A stretch of DNA of 64,000 nt, taken from assembly GCA_028583605.1 (NCBI GenBank), contig CM053329.1, positions 34,992,992-35,056,991 of the forward strand, in the 5' to 3' direction. The position numbers and the translations under genes were made by a program. Below are positions 41,679 through 53,100 of the stretch, piece by piece (within the stretch, counting starts at the first letter, position 1; each line of letters starts with the position of its first letter). Origin of the DNA: Dastarcus helophoroides. Lineage: Eukaryota; Arthropoda; Insecta; Coleoptera; Bothrideridae. The notes below the pieces were generated by a model. That model searched no databases. It was not told the origin of the DNA and saw nothing but the letters and a program-made list of their open reading frames with translations.

Positions 41679-42895
41679 CGAGGGTAAATCAAATATGAAT
41701 CGGAATTTCTATCATGTCACCATGAGGGCGTCGAGAGTGTGCGCATACTCTTAGATATGTTAGATGGGAATATCACGTGACTTCCTGCGCTCAAGCGAAT
41801 TCTGTTTTTGTCGTTCGCCAGTTTTAAATACAATGAGTGAGAAAGAGGTTCATCCGCACGTTGCGCAGCACATTAATATTAAATTTCTTGATGCCAAAAT
41901 TCTTCGTAGACTAGGAGCACAGTTTGGGGATCCTTGTTTGAACAAAACTCAAGCGTATGAATGGCACAAAACATTTTTGGAAGGACAAACTCAAATTGGA
42001 AATGAACCCCATGCCGGCGTCTTCGGAATATTGTAACTGCGGACAAGATTAACGATGTTCAACGCCTTTTGGAAAAGGATCGCCGTTTAACTGTTGGTGA
42101 AATTGCAGCTCAGATAGGGATAAGTTTTTGGAATGCTCAATCCATCATTACAAATGAGCTAGGGTTTCGAAAAATTTCTGCCAGATGGGTACCTCGTTTT
42201 TTTACTGAAGAACAGAAATAACAACGTCTGGAGATTTGTCAGCGCCATCTTAGAAGGACTTGGGTTCACCATTACATCTCTGAATCTAAACAAGCCAGCA
42301 TGGAGTGGAGAAGAATGGGGAAAGGTGCACCCGTGAAGGCAAAATCCCGCCTCTCAGCTGGAAAGGTTCTTGCGACAGTATTTTGGGATTTTAAAGGAGT
42401 TGTGCACGTCGATTTCCTGCATGAACATCGTACGGTTAATGCTGCCTATTACTGCCAGCTATTGGATGAAGCAAAACGTGCATATCGGCGGAAGAGGCGC
42501 GAGTTTTCTGTCAGAAATGTCGACAATGCCCGCCCCCACTTAGTTAATCTGACACATCAAAAATTAGAGGAAATGGATTGGGCAACATTAGAACACCTTC
42601 CTTATAGTCCGGACTTATAACCATGCGATTATAATATGTTTGGGCCACTGAAAGAAGCTCTAGGACGTGAGCGATCCGATGATGATGCTGCTATTGAGAC
42701 ATTTTGAGCCAACTGGCTGCAAACACGCCTCCCTTCTTATTATGATCATAGCATTAAAAAACTCCCAATCCCTCGAGAAAAATACATAACAAAATCAGGA
42801 GATTATGTAGAAAAATAGCTAATAACTTTCCTATGTGCATCTTGTACCAATAAATTTTTAAAAACAAATTTCGGTTTATATTTGATTAACCCTCG
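41679..42895 (+). mobile_element. mariner, arm B copy, with both TIRs
   Basis: Left end CGAGGGTAAATCAAATATGA and right end (reverse complement) CGAGGGTTAATCAAATATAA are matching terminal repeats of ~30 bp, each flanked by TA (41677-41678, 42896-42897). Length 1217 bp. The same insertion, less complete, is in arm A. Confidence 0.9.
41833..42818 (+). pseudogene. mariner transposase (arm B)
   Basis: ATG at 41833 (SEKEVHPHVAQHINIKFLDA). A frameshift near 42010 is followed by IVTADKINDVQRLLEKDRRL, VGEIAAQIGISFWNAQSIIT, a TAA near 42220, a deletion that removes the first catalytic Asp, then VHHYISESKQASMEWRRM, SAGKVLATVFWDFKGVVHVD, NVDNARPHLVNL (second Asp), YSPDL-stop-PCDYNMFG (third Asp; stop at ~42618), and the stop at 42816-42818. 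Arm A keeps the part deleted here but lacks the second and third Asp, so neither copy is functional. Confidence 0.8.
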
Positions 42896-43749
42896 TAATG
42901 TAATAAAAAAATTACAAGTTGCCATGCATGATTATGTGGACAAGTCAATTGAATGTTCTGTAATACAATTTACCTTACTCCTAGCGACCTTTGTGACCTT
43001 AATTATATCGTACCTAACCTGGTTGTACTTTTTAACGGTAATTCCTTCAATGAACATAAAACCAATATTCCTCGTAAAATACAGTCGAAAGTCAATTACA
43101 AATCGTTCAATGGAATTTAGATCTTTTGAGTATTTATGTGGTTGACTAATGGCTATTAAGTTGAAAATGTCCGCAACGACCCTACCCTACTGATAAGGCC
43201 AAGGAAGGCCAAAACCGGTCTATGGACGATGGTTGTAGCACGTTCGACTGCTTTATTACAGAGCATTTAATTGGCAACACTTAAGTTTAGAATACGACAA
43301 ACTCAAGTCATAAAGAATCGATATTTTTAACAAAAAACTTTGACTCGTCATTTTCTTATTCACCACGTAGAGCAGCTTTAGTAAAAATATGTAAATATTT
43401 CAAATAACAACCCCGGAAACGTTTGGCAAATTATACCCATGCACCATATTTTCCGTTTGTGTCATATGCAGCTTCCGATGTTGCAGGTCTTTGTCATGAA
43501 CGTCGGTGGTGTTTGATTGATGTTCCTGCAACGGGCAACCGCCCCTAGGTCAGCATCTGCCGAAGTCACCCGTCAAATCCATTATTAATTAATCAATTTA
43601 TTAAAATTTAATAATACCCCATTATCGACAGACCTTAAATCAATAGTGAATTCGTAATTGTATTCATATACAAATCTGTTGGCCCCTGAAATGGATGCCG
43701 AATGCCACAACTTCACCCAATAATCCGCAATGGTTTTATCACTATAAAC
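42896..43749. other. No recognised feature
   Basis: An 87-codon frame at 42882-43145 has a hydrophobic stretch (VIQFTLLLATFVTLIISYLT) but begins in the mariner TIR; no family recognised. Confidence 0.35.
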
Positions 43750-43790
43750 CAGTGGTTCTCATAGTGTGCGCCCTCTGAAACAGAACATTT
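43750..43790 (+). mobile_element. Possible hAT terminus
   Basis: CAGTGGTTCTCATAGTGTGC is a textbook hAT-type 5' terminus. No opposite end or transposase is seen nearby, so this is a remnant at best. Confidence 0.3.
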
Positions 43791-43981
43791 TTTCGTATTC
43801 ATTTTCGTTGGCTTCGATTCCCACATTTTTATTTACTTAAAATTTAAAATAAATGTAAAATATCTACTTTAAACTCCAAATTTCGAAATTAATTTTTTAT
43901 CGATTTTATTTTTTCCGAAAATTTTCCATTTTTTGGGGGGAGTTTAATCTTTTTTTCATCAAACACGAATTTTAAGTCAAA

Positions 43982-44100
43982 GTATCTCTCTAAAGATTAT
44001 AGCTTAGCTATCGAAACGCGTTAGAGCAACCTTTGATGTGTTTTTTAGTCTTTCTTATATTCAGGGGACACGATTTGTACTTCAATTTTCGAAATAATAC
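43982..44100 (+). repeat. Single copy of the hammerhead-bearing repeat
   Basis: gtatctctctaaagattata starts the copy; motif 43986-44026 has core CTAAAGA (G5 lost), intact GAAA, ACGCGT and AGAG. Continues ttttttagtctttcttatat and aggggacacgatttgtactt. Truncated before the gaccagtccg end. Confidence 0.6.
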
Positions 44101-44469
44101 TTTAAATTGGAAATTTATAAATTTGCTAACATGTTTTTTTTTTTCTTAAAATTGCCTCCTCTCTAAATGCTGTCTATACCTCTGAAATTCAATTCAAACC
44201 GAAAATTTGGACAATTTTGAAATCTGTAAGACATTTCCTTAGGATTTCTTTCTTTAGTATCGAATCAATTTTCATTTTTAATCTCAAGTTTTCAATTTAA
44301 AAACCCAAATTTTGAGAAAATATTTAACAAAGTGTTTTTCAATTTAAAGCTTTATGTTTCTATTTTAATCTCAAAATTTCAGGACAACATATTTACCTGA
44401 GTTATCAAAATCTAGACTTTCGAGCTTTCGTCTTTAAACTTGACATTTCGAGAAAAATAGTTGTATATG
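44101..44469. other. AT-rich degenerate-motif sequence
   Basis: No gene seen. Confidence 0.5.
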
Positions 44470-45729
44470 TTACGAGTTGGAATTAGTTTTAAAGGTTTTC
44501 TAAGAGATCTCGTTGTAAACGGATGTTGCATGTGGGCACTTCAAAACTATATTCGCGCCAAAGCACTATATTATAGTTTGGATTGTCAGTATGTGTCATC
44601 TTACGCAAGTGTAAACAACATACATTCCAAGACCATTTAATATGTCGACTTTCGTGCCAAATAAACGCAATTTGCGGGAAGCTTTATTGTTCTGCTTCCA
44701 TTTGAAGAAAACTGCTGCTGCGAGTCGTTTGCTTCTCGAGGAAGCTTACCGAGGTTGTGCTCCATCAATTTCGACATGTGAGTACTGGTTTCGACGCTTC
44801 AAAAGTGGTGATTTTGACACCGATGACAAGGAACATCCCGGTCAGGAGAAAAATTTTGAAGACGAAGAATTGGAGGCTTTACTCGACGAAGATCCCTGTC
44901 AAACGCTCCAAGAATTGTCCGTATCATTGGAAGTTGACTTTTCAACAGTCGCCAAAGGTCTCAAAGCCATGGGTATGATTCAGAAGCAAGGAAATTGGGT
45001 GCCATGCGAGCTGAAGCCGAGAGACTTGGAGAGGCGGCTTATGACGTGCGAACAGCTGCTCGCGCGTCAAAAAAGGAAAGGTTTTTTGCATCGCATCGTC
45101 ACTGGCGATGAAAAGTGGATCCATTACGATAACCCCAAACACACATCGTCATCAACGCCAAGACCGAATATCCATGGATCCAAGTTCATGCTCTGTATTT
45201 GGTTCGATCAGCTGGGCGTCATTTATTATGAGCTGCTCAAACCGAACGAAACCATCACCAAGGACCTCTACCGAACACAATTGATGCGTTTGAGCCGGGC
45301 ATTGAAGGAAAAACGGCCGCAATTCGAGCAGCGGCACAACAAAGTTATTTTGCAACATGACAACGCTCGTCCTCATGTCGCAAAACTGGTCAAAAAGTAC
45401 TTGGAAACGTTGAAATGGGATGTTCTACCGCACCCGCCATATTTCCCAGATATTGCCCCGTCCGACTACTACTTGTTCCGATCGATGGCACATGGCTTGG
45501 CTGACCAGCACTTAACCTCTTACGAGGAAATGAAAAGATGGATCGATACATGGATCGCATCAAAAGATGAACTGTTCTTCCGAGCTGACATCCGAAAATT
45601 GACAGAAAGATGGGAAAAAGTAGTGGCTAGCGATGGACAATACTTTGAATAATTGATTTGTAACCATTTTTGCTCACTAAAGCCTCAAATTTCAAAAAAA
45701 AAATCTTTAAAACTAATTCCGACTCCTGG
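44470..45729 (+). mobile_element. mariner (mauritiana-like) with uninterrupted transposase
   Basis: The right terminal repeat read inward is CCAGGAGTCGGAATTAGTTT; the left end TTACGAGTTGGAATTAGTTT matches over 15 of the first 20 positions or better, with mutated outermost bases. TA follows the right end (45730-45731); on the left the expected TA reads TG. Length 1260 bp, normal for mariner. Confidence 0.85.
44642..45652 (+). CDS. mariner transposase, 336 aa, open reading frame intact
   Basis: Begins MSTFVPNKRNLREALLFCFH, close in layout to the Mos1-type transposase (usual length ~345 aa). N-terminal paired helix-turn-helix: ISTCEYWFRRFKSGDFDTDD and LEALLDEDPCQTLQELSVSL; linker WVPCELKPRDLERRLMTCEQ. 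Catalytic core: IVTGDEKWIHYDNPK (first Asp), ILQHDNARPHVAKL (second) and DIAPSDYYLF (third), with 34 residues between the last two, so DD34D is complete. Ends RWEKVVASDGQYFE, the family's normal C-terminus. About nine residues are missing after YDNPK relative to relatives (in-frame deletion), and YSPD is YFPD. No stop or frameshift. It may be expressed, but activity after the deletion is uncertain. Confidence 0.9.
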   Translation: MSTFVPNKRNLREALLFCFHLKKTAAASRLLLEEAYRGCAPSISTCEYWFRRFKSGDFDTDDKEHPGQEKNFEDEELEALLDEDPCQTLQELSVSLEVDFSTVAKGLKAMGMIQKQGNWVPCELKPRDLERRLMTCEQLLARQKRKGFLHRIVTGDEKWIHYDNPKHTSSSTPRPNIHGSKFMLCIWFDQLGVIYYELLKPNETITKDLYRTQLMRLSRALKEKRPQFEQRHNKVILQHDNARPHVAKLVKKYLETLKWDVLPHPPYFPDIAPSDYYLFRSMAHGLADQHLTSYEEMKRWIDTWIASKDELFFRADIRKLTERWEKVVASDGQYFE

Positions 45730-45854
45730 TAAATTTATTAAAATTCACGTATTTAGTTCAAAACATTTTTATAACATTTCAACTTTTCTTTTAAAAATTC
45801 CACTCCAAACCTAAAAAGAGGCTCTTTTTCTTTCGAGTTCTATTTTTTTTTTTG

Positions 45855-45980
45855 GTGGAACGGACTGGTCGTTGGTTATCTTCAAAAATTAAAATACAAA
45901 TCTTGTCCCCTGAAACCTTTGTTGTATTTTTAATCTTTCTTGGTTTCAGGGGACAAGATTGGTATTTCAGTTTTCGAGTT
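45855..45980. repeat. Inverted pair of 3' ends of the hammerhead-bearing repeat, core deleted
   Basis: ggtggaacggactggtcgtt … caaatcttgtcccctgaaacc (45856-45919) is the repeat's 3' end in minus orientation. It is followed directly by tttgttgtatttttaatctt … ggggacaagattggtatttc in plus orientation. The hammerhead motifs that normally lie between the arms are gone. Confidence 0.65.
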
Positions 45981-46189
45981 CTAGAAAATGTCGATTTGTG
46001 CGTCGAAATTTCGACCTATTATCATAATTTGTATGTTTTCTCGTAACTTTTACTTGTTTTCAGTTATAAAGTTGAAGTTTCGAAGGCTAAAATTTCGAGT
46101 TAAAAACCGAAATTTTGAGGTTAAGGAAAAAGAAAAAAGTCGAAGTTTCTAAAAAAAATCTTGTTGTGATATTTTATATTTCCAAGTTT

Positions 46190-46336
46190 CATATAACTAT
46201 TAAATTTTATTAATGATTAAAACAGCAACAGATATTAAAAATTCCACGATGTTTTAATAAATATTTGTTATCGAAACATCGTGGAATTTTTAATATCTGT
46301 TGCTATTTTAATCGTTAATAAAGTTTAATAGTTATG
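46190..46336. repeat. Near-perfect long hairpin, ~64-bp arms
   Basis: Left arm 46190-46254 and right arm 46274-46336 are reverse complements with only a few mismatches: for example CAACAGATATTAAAAATTCC pairs with GGAATTTTTAATATCTGTTG, and ACGATGTTT with AAACATCGT. The loop is ~19 nt. It may be a young MITE or a source of small RNAs. A diverged single arm is at 34378-34437, showing the sequence is dispersed. Confidence 0.85.
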
Positions 46337-47129
46337 AAAATTGAAGAATTCTACAAAGTAAGGATTAAAAATATCAAATATTTCCAATTTTTTCTACAAT
46401 TACTCTAATTTTGAAAGTTACTCTTAAATTAAAAAATTCGTGAATTATCTTTCCATGAAATCTCTAATATTTTTCTCAAAATTTCAATATTCATCTTGAA
46501 TTTTCGAACCTGAAAATTCGAGAAAACTTTTTTAATGTCAAAGTTTTTTAATCTCCACATTTTAAGTTTAAACTAAAAATGTTAACAAAACTTTGTCCTG
46601 GGTTATTTCTTAAAATTTTGGATTTAAACATGAGTTTAATCAAGACACTTAGAAAAAATATTTTCTAGTATTAGTATTCCTAAATTTAAAAAAATATTTT
46701 TATTTTAAGCTCAAGATTTGAAAAAACAACGTTTTCCTTTGTTTTTTTTTTTCAATTTTAACGTTAAACACGCCTCTAAACCTGACATTATTTGGAATTG
46801 TTGGTCTAGAAATTTCAAGTTTTTTAAAATTACGAATAAAATCGAAATTTTATTTTTTGTTACCCAAACAATTCAACTTTTTTCTAATTTTGGCTTTGTG
46901 AAGTTTTGAATTTAAATTCAACATTTCAGAGTTAAATTTAAATTTAAAAAAAAATAGTTTCAAGGTTTTCCCCAAGGTTCAACCCCATCTCCTAAAAGTA
47001 CACTTTATACTAGAGAAAACTATTGTTCAATGAAATCTCGAAATTTCAATTTTCATCTCGAATTGACGAGTTTAATATATTCGAAAATTCCACAAAACAT
47101 TTTTCTTAATTCCAAGTTAGAGTTAAGTG

Positions 47130-47280
47130 AAACGGACTCATCCTTCGTTATCTTCAAAAATTGAGGTAGTATCTCTCTGAAGATGATAGCTTCGCTATCG
47201 AAACGCGTTAGAGCAACCTTTTTTTGTGTATTTTAATCTTTCTTGGTTTCGGGAGACAAGATTTGTATTTCAATTTATTA
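47130..47280 (+). repeat. Copy of the hammerhead-bearing repeat with partial inverted left arm
   Basis: Left: gtgaaacggactcatccttc (47130-47149) is the minus-oriented 3' end. Right: the plus copy starting gtagtatctctctgaagatg and continuing attttaatctttcttggttt to agacaagatttgtatttcaa. Confidence 0.7.
47173..47213 (+). ncRNA. Hammerhead-ribozyme-like motif, most complete copy
   Basis: Every expected element is intact: stem I CTCT/AGAG, core CTGAAGA (47177-47183), stem II GATAGC-TTC-GCTATC (6 bp), GAAA (47200-47203), ACGCGT (47203-47208) as a self-complementary stem III, and H17 = T at 47209. One extra T lies between the core and stem II, as in all copies and in the Penelope-type motifs. Cleavage is predicted between 47209 and 47210, in the dimeric form. 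Confidence 0.6.
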
Positions 47281-48870
47281 AAATAGTAATCGCAGTTTTT
47301 GCTTTTGTTTGAAATTTGGAAATTTTTGCCCAGAATTTGAGTTAAAAATCTATATTTCCATACTGAAGTTAAAATTAAAAAAAGAAATCCTAAATTTCTT
47401 AAGAAAAGAAATTTATCCTAAACTAAAATTTTGTTTGAAAATTTTGTTTTCATCATTAAAAGTTTTACTTTAAGAGCAAAATTTAGTAAATATTTTATTT
47501 CATATTTTTAAAACGTTTTCTTAAAATTTCGGTACAAAGCCGAAACTTGGAAAAATCCTTCAACAATTCGAAAATATACATAGTCACTAAATTTTTATTT
47601 TAAAGTGTAATTTCTAAAAACTAAGTTAAAAGGTTTTATTTATTTAAACATTTTTTATAATTTTTGCTTCTTTCATGAAACTTTAATTCTGAAATTGAAT
47701 TTTCAAAAAATAAGTAAAAATTTTTATAAATTTAAAGTCGACATTTCCAGGTTAAAATAAAATTTTTCGCGCGTGTGGAAGTATCTAAACAATAGTTTTA
47801 CTTCAATTAACATTTTGAAGATTTTCCTCGAAATTTCAACATTACTTTTGATAGAATTTTCGGTAAAAAAAATTGTATTTTCTAACCCAGTCGTTTTTCT
47901 GAATTAATTTTTCAGTAGAAATTCCAAAAAAAATTGTATTTTTTTAATTTTTTTGAAATAAAATTGCGAAGATTTTCTTCCAACTTTTCACAGCATGTTT
48001 ACCATAGAATATTTCGAAAAAAACTAAAATTTCTAAAAAGATCATTTCGAAGATTTTCCTTGAAGAATTTTTTCGAAATTTCAACAATAATATAGAAAAA
48101 AATTTTGAGAATAATCGAAGTTTAACAACAACAACAACGAGTTTAAAATTCCGACAAATTTTCCCAAAATTCGAATCTAAAGTAAATATTTTCAGGTCAA
48201 GGTCTGAATTTTTCCCTAATGTTTCTGTGTTAAATTAAAATTTCCTAATTTTTTTTCGAAGTTTCGGCCATATTTTCCAAGATTAGACTTTAAACTGTAA
48301 ATTTAGAGGACTATCTTTTTAGGAAACCTCTAATATTTTTTTGATGTCTCAAAATTTTAACTTTTTTGAAAATCTTAACCTTTTTCAAACTTCCGATTTT
48401 TTATGAAATTTCATCTTTATTTTTTAAAACCGACTTTTAATTAGTAGTTTACCTTCGACATTTCAAAGATTATTCATTTTATTTCAAAATTTTTGACTTT
48501 TTCTCGAAATTCCAATTTTCTGCATTGAAAATTTCGATCTTCTTAAAAAGAAACTTTAAAAAAGATTCTTAAAAAGGTGAGAATTATGAAAATTGTAGTT
48601 TTATGAATATTTTACGAATTTTTGCTCAAAAATTTAATAATTTTAACTATTTCTCAAAATCTCCAAATTTATGTCAAAATTTCGATTTTGTTTTGAACAT
48701 TTTGACTTTTTTTGAAAAATTTGGTTTTTCAGAAAATTTTGACTGTGGCTCAAAAAATTACAAAAATATCTTTTTTCGAAAATTTCGAATATTTCGACTT
48801 TTTGAAAATTTAGATAACAAAATTGACATTTTTTTCAAAACTTAGTCCTTTTCTTAAGATTTCGACTGAA

Positions 48871-48990
48871 TGTACCTCTCTGAAGATGATAGCTTGGCGG
48901 TCTAAAACGATAGAGCAACCTTTGTTGTATTTTTTAATCTTTTCTGGCTTCAGGGGACAAGATTTGTATTTCAATTTTTGAAAGTTTGTA
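48871..48990 (+). repeat. Single copy of the hammerhead-bearing repeat
   Basis: Core CTGAAGA kept at 48880-48886; stem II reads GATAGC-TTG-GCGGTC, and GAAA has decayed to TAAA followed by ACGATAGAG. The 3' part (ggggacaagatttgtatttc) is well conserved. Confidence 0.6.
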
Positions 48991-49726
48991 GATATTTCAA
49001 AATATATACTTTTTTTTAATTTTCGACTTTTTCTCCAAATACGACTTTTTGTGAATCAAAACATTTTATAAAAAATTACTTTTTTTCGAAAATTTGAACA
49101 ATTTATTTGAAAAATTTTTCAAAACATCAACTTTGTCTTACAAATACATATTTTTGAAATCTTTTTAATAAAAAATATCGACTCTTTTGAAAATTAAACC
49201 TAAAAATTAAAACTATTCAATATTTCCGCCTCTTTTTAAAACTCTGGCTAAAAATGTTTCCCGAAAATTCACATTGTTTAAAATATTTTGACTTTATTTT
49301 ATAAAATTTGAACTTTTGTTCGTAATTTTTTACTTTTTTTCTACTTTTTTGAAAATATGTTTTTCCAAAATCTAGTTTTTTTCGTGACGTTTTAACCGCT
49401 TTTTAAACATGTCTAAGTTTTTCTAAAATTCAACTTTTTCTGAAATTTTGAATTATTTCTCAAAATAATGACACATTTTGATTTTTTTTTAAATTGGTTT
49501 TTTTTTCAAAAAATTAGTCCTTTTCTAAAATTCGACTTTTCCTCAAAATTTTCTCCCTAAATTTCAAATTGTTCTTTAAATTTGGATTGTTGTCATTTTT
49601 AACTTTTTTAAACAATTCTATTTTTTCACTTTTTGTTGAAATTTTTTTAGAAAATTCGACCATTTTAAATTTCGATTTATTATCGAAAATTGGGACTTTT
49701 TTAAAAGTTTAGACATTTTAACATAT

Positions 49727-50077
49727 TGTTACGGGCTTATCGGTTCGATTGATTACACTTATCGAATAAGACCCACTTTATTACTGAACTCAACAATTTA
49801 CAATTAACTCACTTCTACTAACTCACTAATTGCACTGATTCTAACTGACTGAGTCTAGGAAAAGCTGACCGCCTTTTTATAGTTTTGGCCGCCGGCTTCC
49901 AGAATTTTCGGCAGATAAGGCTTATCGAATGCCGAAATTTCTGGAACGCTTATCTGGCGTTTGTTTCGCTATCGCGGCCGCTTTCCCCTTATCAGAACCT
50001 TCTAGAAACTTTTTTTTATTTACTAAATTCTGTAATTCTATTCTAAATCCTATTTCATCTATTTACATTGCGTTACA
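49727..50077 (-). repeat. 3' LTR of the Gypsy element
   Basis: In element orientation it starts TGTAACGC and ends CCCGTAACA (TG…CA). A purine-rich tract (minus strand aagagggaggcag) immediately precedes it. Confidence 0.95.
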
Positions 50078-50092
50078 CTGCCTCCCTCTTAG
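50078..50092 (-). promoter_or_regulatory. Polypurine tract
   Basis: Minus strand TAAGAGGGAGGCAG directly before the 3' LTR; the usual site for plus-strand DNA priming. Confidence 0.7.
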
Positions 50093-50107
50093 CAATGATC
50101 ATCCCGA

Positions 50108-53100
50108 TCAGTTCCAATCAGTCACTTCGCCACTAAATTTGCATAGTCTGTTCAGCTGTACCACTTTCATTTTACTCCTGGAGCTACGCTGGATCCTGTA
50201 TACCAAGTCGTTGATCCTCTTCAGCACTTTGTACGGCCCTTCCCAAGATGGCGTAAACTTTAGCGAAACTCCTTTCTTTCGCTGAGGGTTGTATAGCCAT
50301 ACCAATTCGCCTTCACTGAAACCACCATGATTGGCATTCACGTCATACCTGGCCTTCATCCGGTCCATCGCCAAGTTGATCTTCGTCCGCACAAGGGCAT
50401 GCGTCTCCAATATCGCTTCCCTCAAGTCGTCTACGAAACCCATCGTCTCCCTGGGGATCTCCCTTGGTGATCCAAACACCAAGTCACACGGAAGCCGCAA
50501 TTCCCTCCCGAAGATCACTTTTGCCGGAGTCTGACTTGTAGTTTCATGAGTTGCCGCGCGATAGGCCATCAGAAACAGTGGTAGATGTCGATCCCAGTCT
50601 GTCTGATGTTTGGAAACGACCTTCGAAAGATGTATCTCTAAGGTCCTGTTAAATCTCTCCACCATTCCGTCAGACTGTGGATGAAGAGGTGTTGTTCAAG
50701 TTTTCCTTATTCCAAGAAGACGACACACTTCTTGGAAAACCCCCGATTTAAAGTTCCTTTCCTGGTCCGAGTGTAGTTCCAAGGGAACACCAAATCGACA
50801 GATGAAATTATCCACAAGAACCCTTGCGACTGTGGTGGCTTCCTGGTTCGAAATGGCATAAGCTTCAGGCCATTTACTGAAATAATCCATGGCCACCAGG
50901 ATGTACTTGTTTCTATCGTCTGAAGCTGGGAATGGTCCTGCCACATCGATTGCAATTCTTTCAAATGGAGCTCCCACATTATATTGCTTCAGGGCCCCTT
51001 TGGTTCTCGTACGAGGACCCTTGGATGCAGCACAGGTGACACATTTCCGACTCCACCGCTCGACGTCCTCCCTGCAGTTAACCCAATAGAACCGTTTTCG
51101 AACCTTCTCCAGGGTCTTGTTCATCCCTAGGTGTCCACCAGAGGTCCCATTGTGCACCTCCCACAAGACCTGTGGAATCTTCTCCTGAGGCACCACCAAC
51201 TGCAAGTTGACACGCTTTCCATCAGCGCTTTCCCATGCTCTCTTCAGTACCCCGTCCTCGACCTGGAGGGATTTCCATTGAGCCCACAAATTCTTAAGAG
51301 CTGGACTTCTGTCGGAAACCTCTTGCCATTCCGGTCTGTCTCCAGCTTCTTTCCATTCCAATATGGATCCGATATCAGCGTCGCTCCTCTGTAGCTTCCG
51401 AAGACCTTCAACAGTCCATTCGTCTTCTGGCTGGACAGAAGTGACCCTTATATCCACCATGTCCTCATGGTCCTCAACTCGTCTGCAATGTTTGCAATCC
51501 CCACAAGGTCTTTTGGACAAAGCGTCAGCGTTGTTATGCTGTCGTCCCGGTCGATGATGCACCTTAAAGTGATACTGCTGAAGCCTTTCTAACCATCTAG
51601 CCGTCTGTCCCTCCGCGTTCTTCATTCGGAGTAACCAAAAAAGTGCCGAATGGTCTGTTCTGATGAGGAATTCTTGCCCGTACAAATACTTGTGAAAGTG
51701 TTCCACGGCCTTCACTATCGCAAGTAGTTCCTTCCTGGTGGTGCAATAGTTCCTCTCCGGCTTCGTCAGGATCTTGCTGTAATACTCGATTACTCTTTCT
51801 TCACCGCCTTGAACTTGGGACAGCACAGCTCCAACGCCGACGTTGCTGGCATCTGTGTCTAACACAAACTTCCCAATCTGCTGAGGATAAGCCAAGATAG
51901 GGCTTGTGCACAAGGCGGACTTCAGTTTTCGGAAAGCGATATCACAGTCGGGAGTCCAGACGTACGGCCTTTTTCCTTCCGTTAGTTGATGCAACGGCGC
52001 AGCGATGTTGGCGAAACCTTTCACAAATCTTCTGCAATAGGTACATAGCCCCAAGAAACTCCTCAGTTCATGTTTGTCTTTGGGTCTTAGCCAGTCACGA
52101 ATTGCTTGAGTCTTGCTGATATTTGTTTCAACTCCTGCGGCTGATACAGTGTGGCCCAAAAATTCTACTTTTTTTGGAACAAAGAGCACTTCTTTGGATT
52201 CAGCTTTAAGTTGGCTTGCTTTAATCTGTCAAAAACTTCTTGAAGATTTTTCAAATGCTCTTTAAAGCTCTTGCCCATCACCATGACGTCATCTAGGTAA
52301 ACCAAGCAGGTTTTTCAAGTGAGTCCTCGAAGTATCAGTTCCATTAGACGTTCGAAAGTAGCCGGTGCGTTGCATAGTCCAAAAGGCATAACCGTGAACT
52401 GATATAATCCACTCCCAGATGAAAAGGCCGTCTTTTCTTTGTCGTCGGGGTCTATGCTCACTTGCCAATATCCACTTTTCAAGTCCAAAGTTGAAAACCA
52501 GGTGGACCCAGACAAGGTCGTTAGGGTGTCATCAATTCTTGGCAAGGGGTAGCTGTCCTTTTTAGTGACGTCGTTTACTTTCCGGTAGTCGACACAGAAT
52601 CTTGTTGACCCGTCCTTCTTTGTAACCAAGACTACAGGGGAAGACCATGGACTATTGGACTCCTCGATGACTCCATCTTTCATCATCTTCTTAACCAGTC
52701 CCGCGACTTCCTCTTGCTTGGCCACCGGTAATCTTCTAGGGGGTTGACGAATAGGTGTTGCATCGCCGGTGTTGATTTTGTGTCGAACTACGTCGGTCCT
52801 TCCTAGATTTCGGTCTCCATCGGTAAAAACGCCGTGGTTTTTCTTTAGAAATCACCTAGCCAGAACTACTTCTTCCTTGGACAAGTGTTTCAAGTCCACT
52901 TCCAACTTGACTTGCCCAATCTTCGTTTCCTGTACTGGCGCACAACTGTCTCTCAAGGAGCTTATTGAGGCTACCGGGGTACAGACTGCCAGAGTAGTAC
53001 CCTTTTTGATTGAGCGTGCTGTTGGGAACACGTTGGCAACTCTCACAGGTACCTTCTGAGATGCTTTAACCACGGATCTCGCCACTAGCAAATTCTTAGA

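Larger units (their letters stand above)
36413..42818 (+). repeat. Inverted duplication, arm B
   Basis: Inverted and collinear with arm A (26883-31584). Starts at tactactgctattaatatct and ends inside the mariner 3' end at gtagaaaaatag. Carries two insertions absent from arm A (37452-37642 and 38243-40843). The spacer between the arms is 4.8 kb. Confidence 0.85.
45981..49722. other. AT-rich degenerate-motif block
   Basis: No gene. Apart from the hairpin at 46190 and repeat copies at 47130 and 48871, it consists of degenerate TTTCGAAATTTTGAC-type sequence in both orientations, plus a short (AAC)n run near 48126. Confidence 0.55.

Noticed and set aside
50331..53059. Several plus-strand frames of 64-96 codons
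   Set aside because: Antisense to the Gypsy pol gene.
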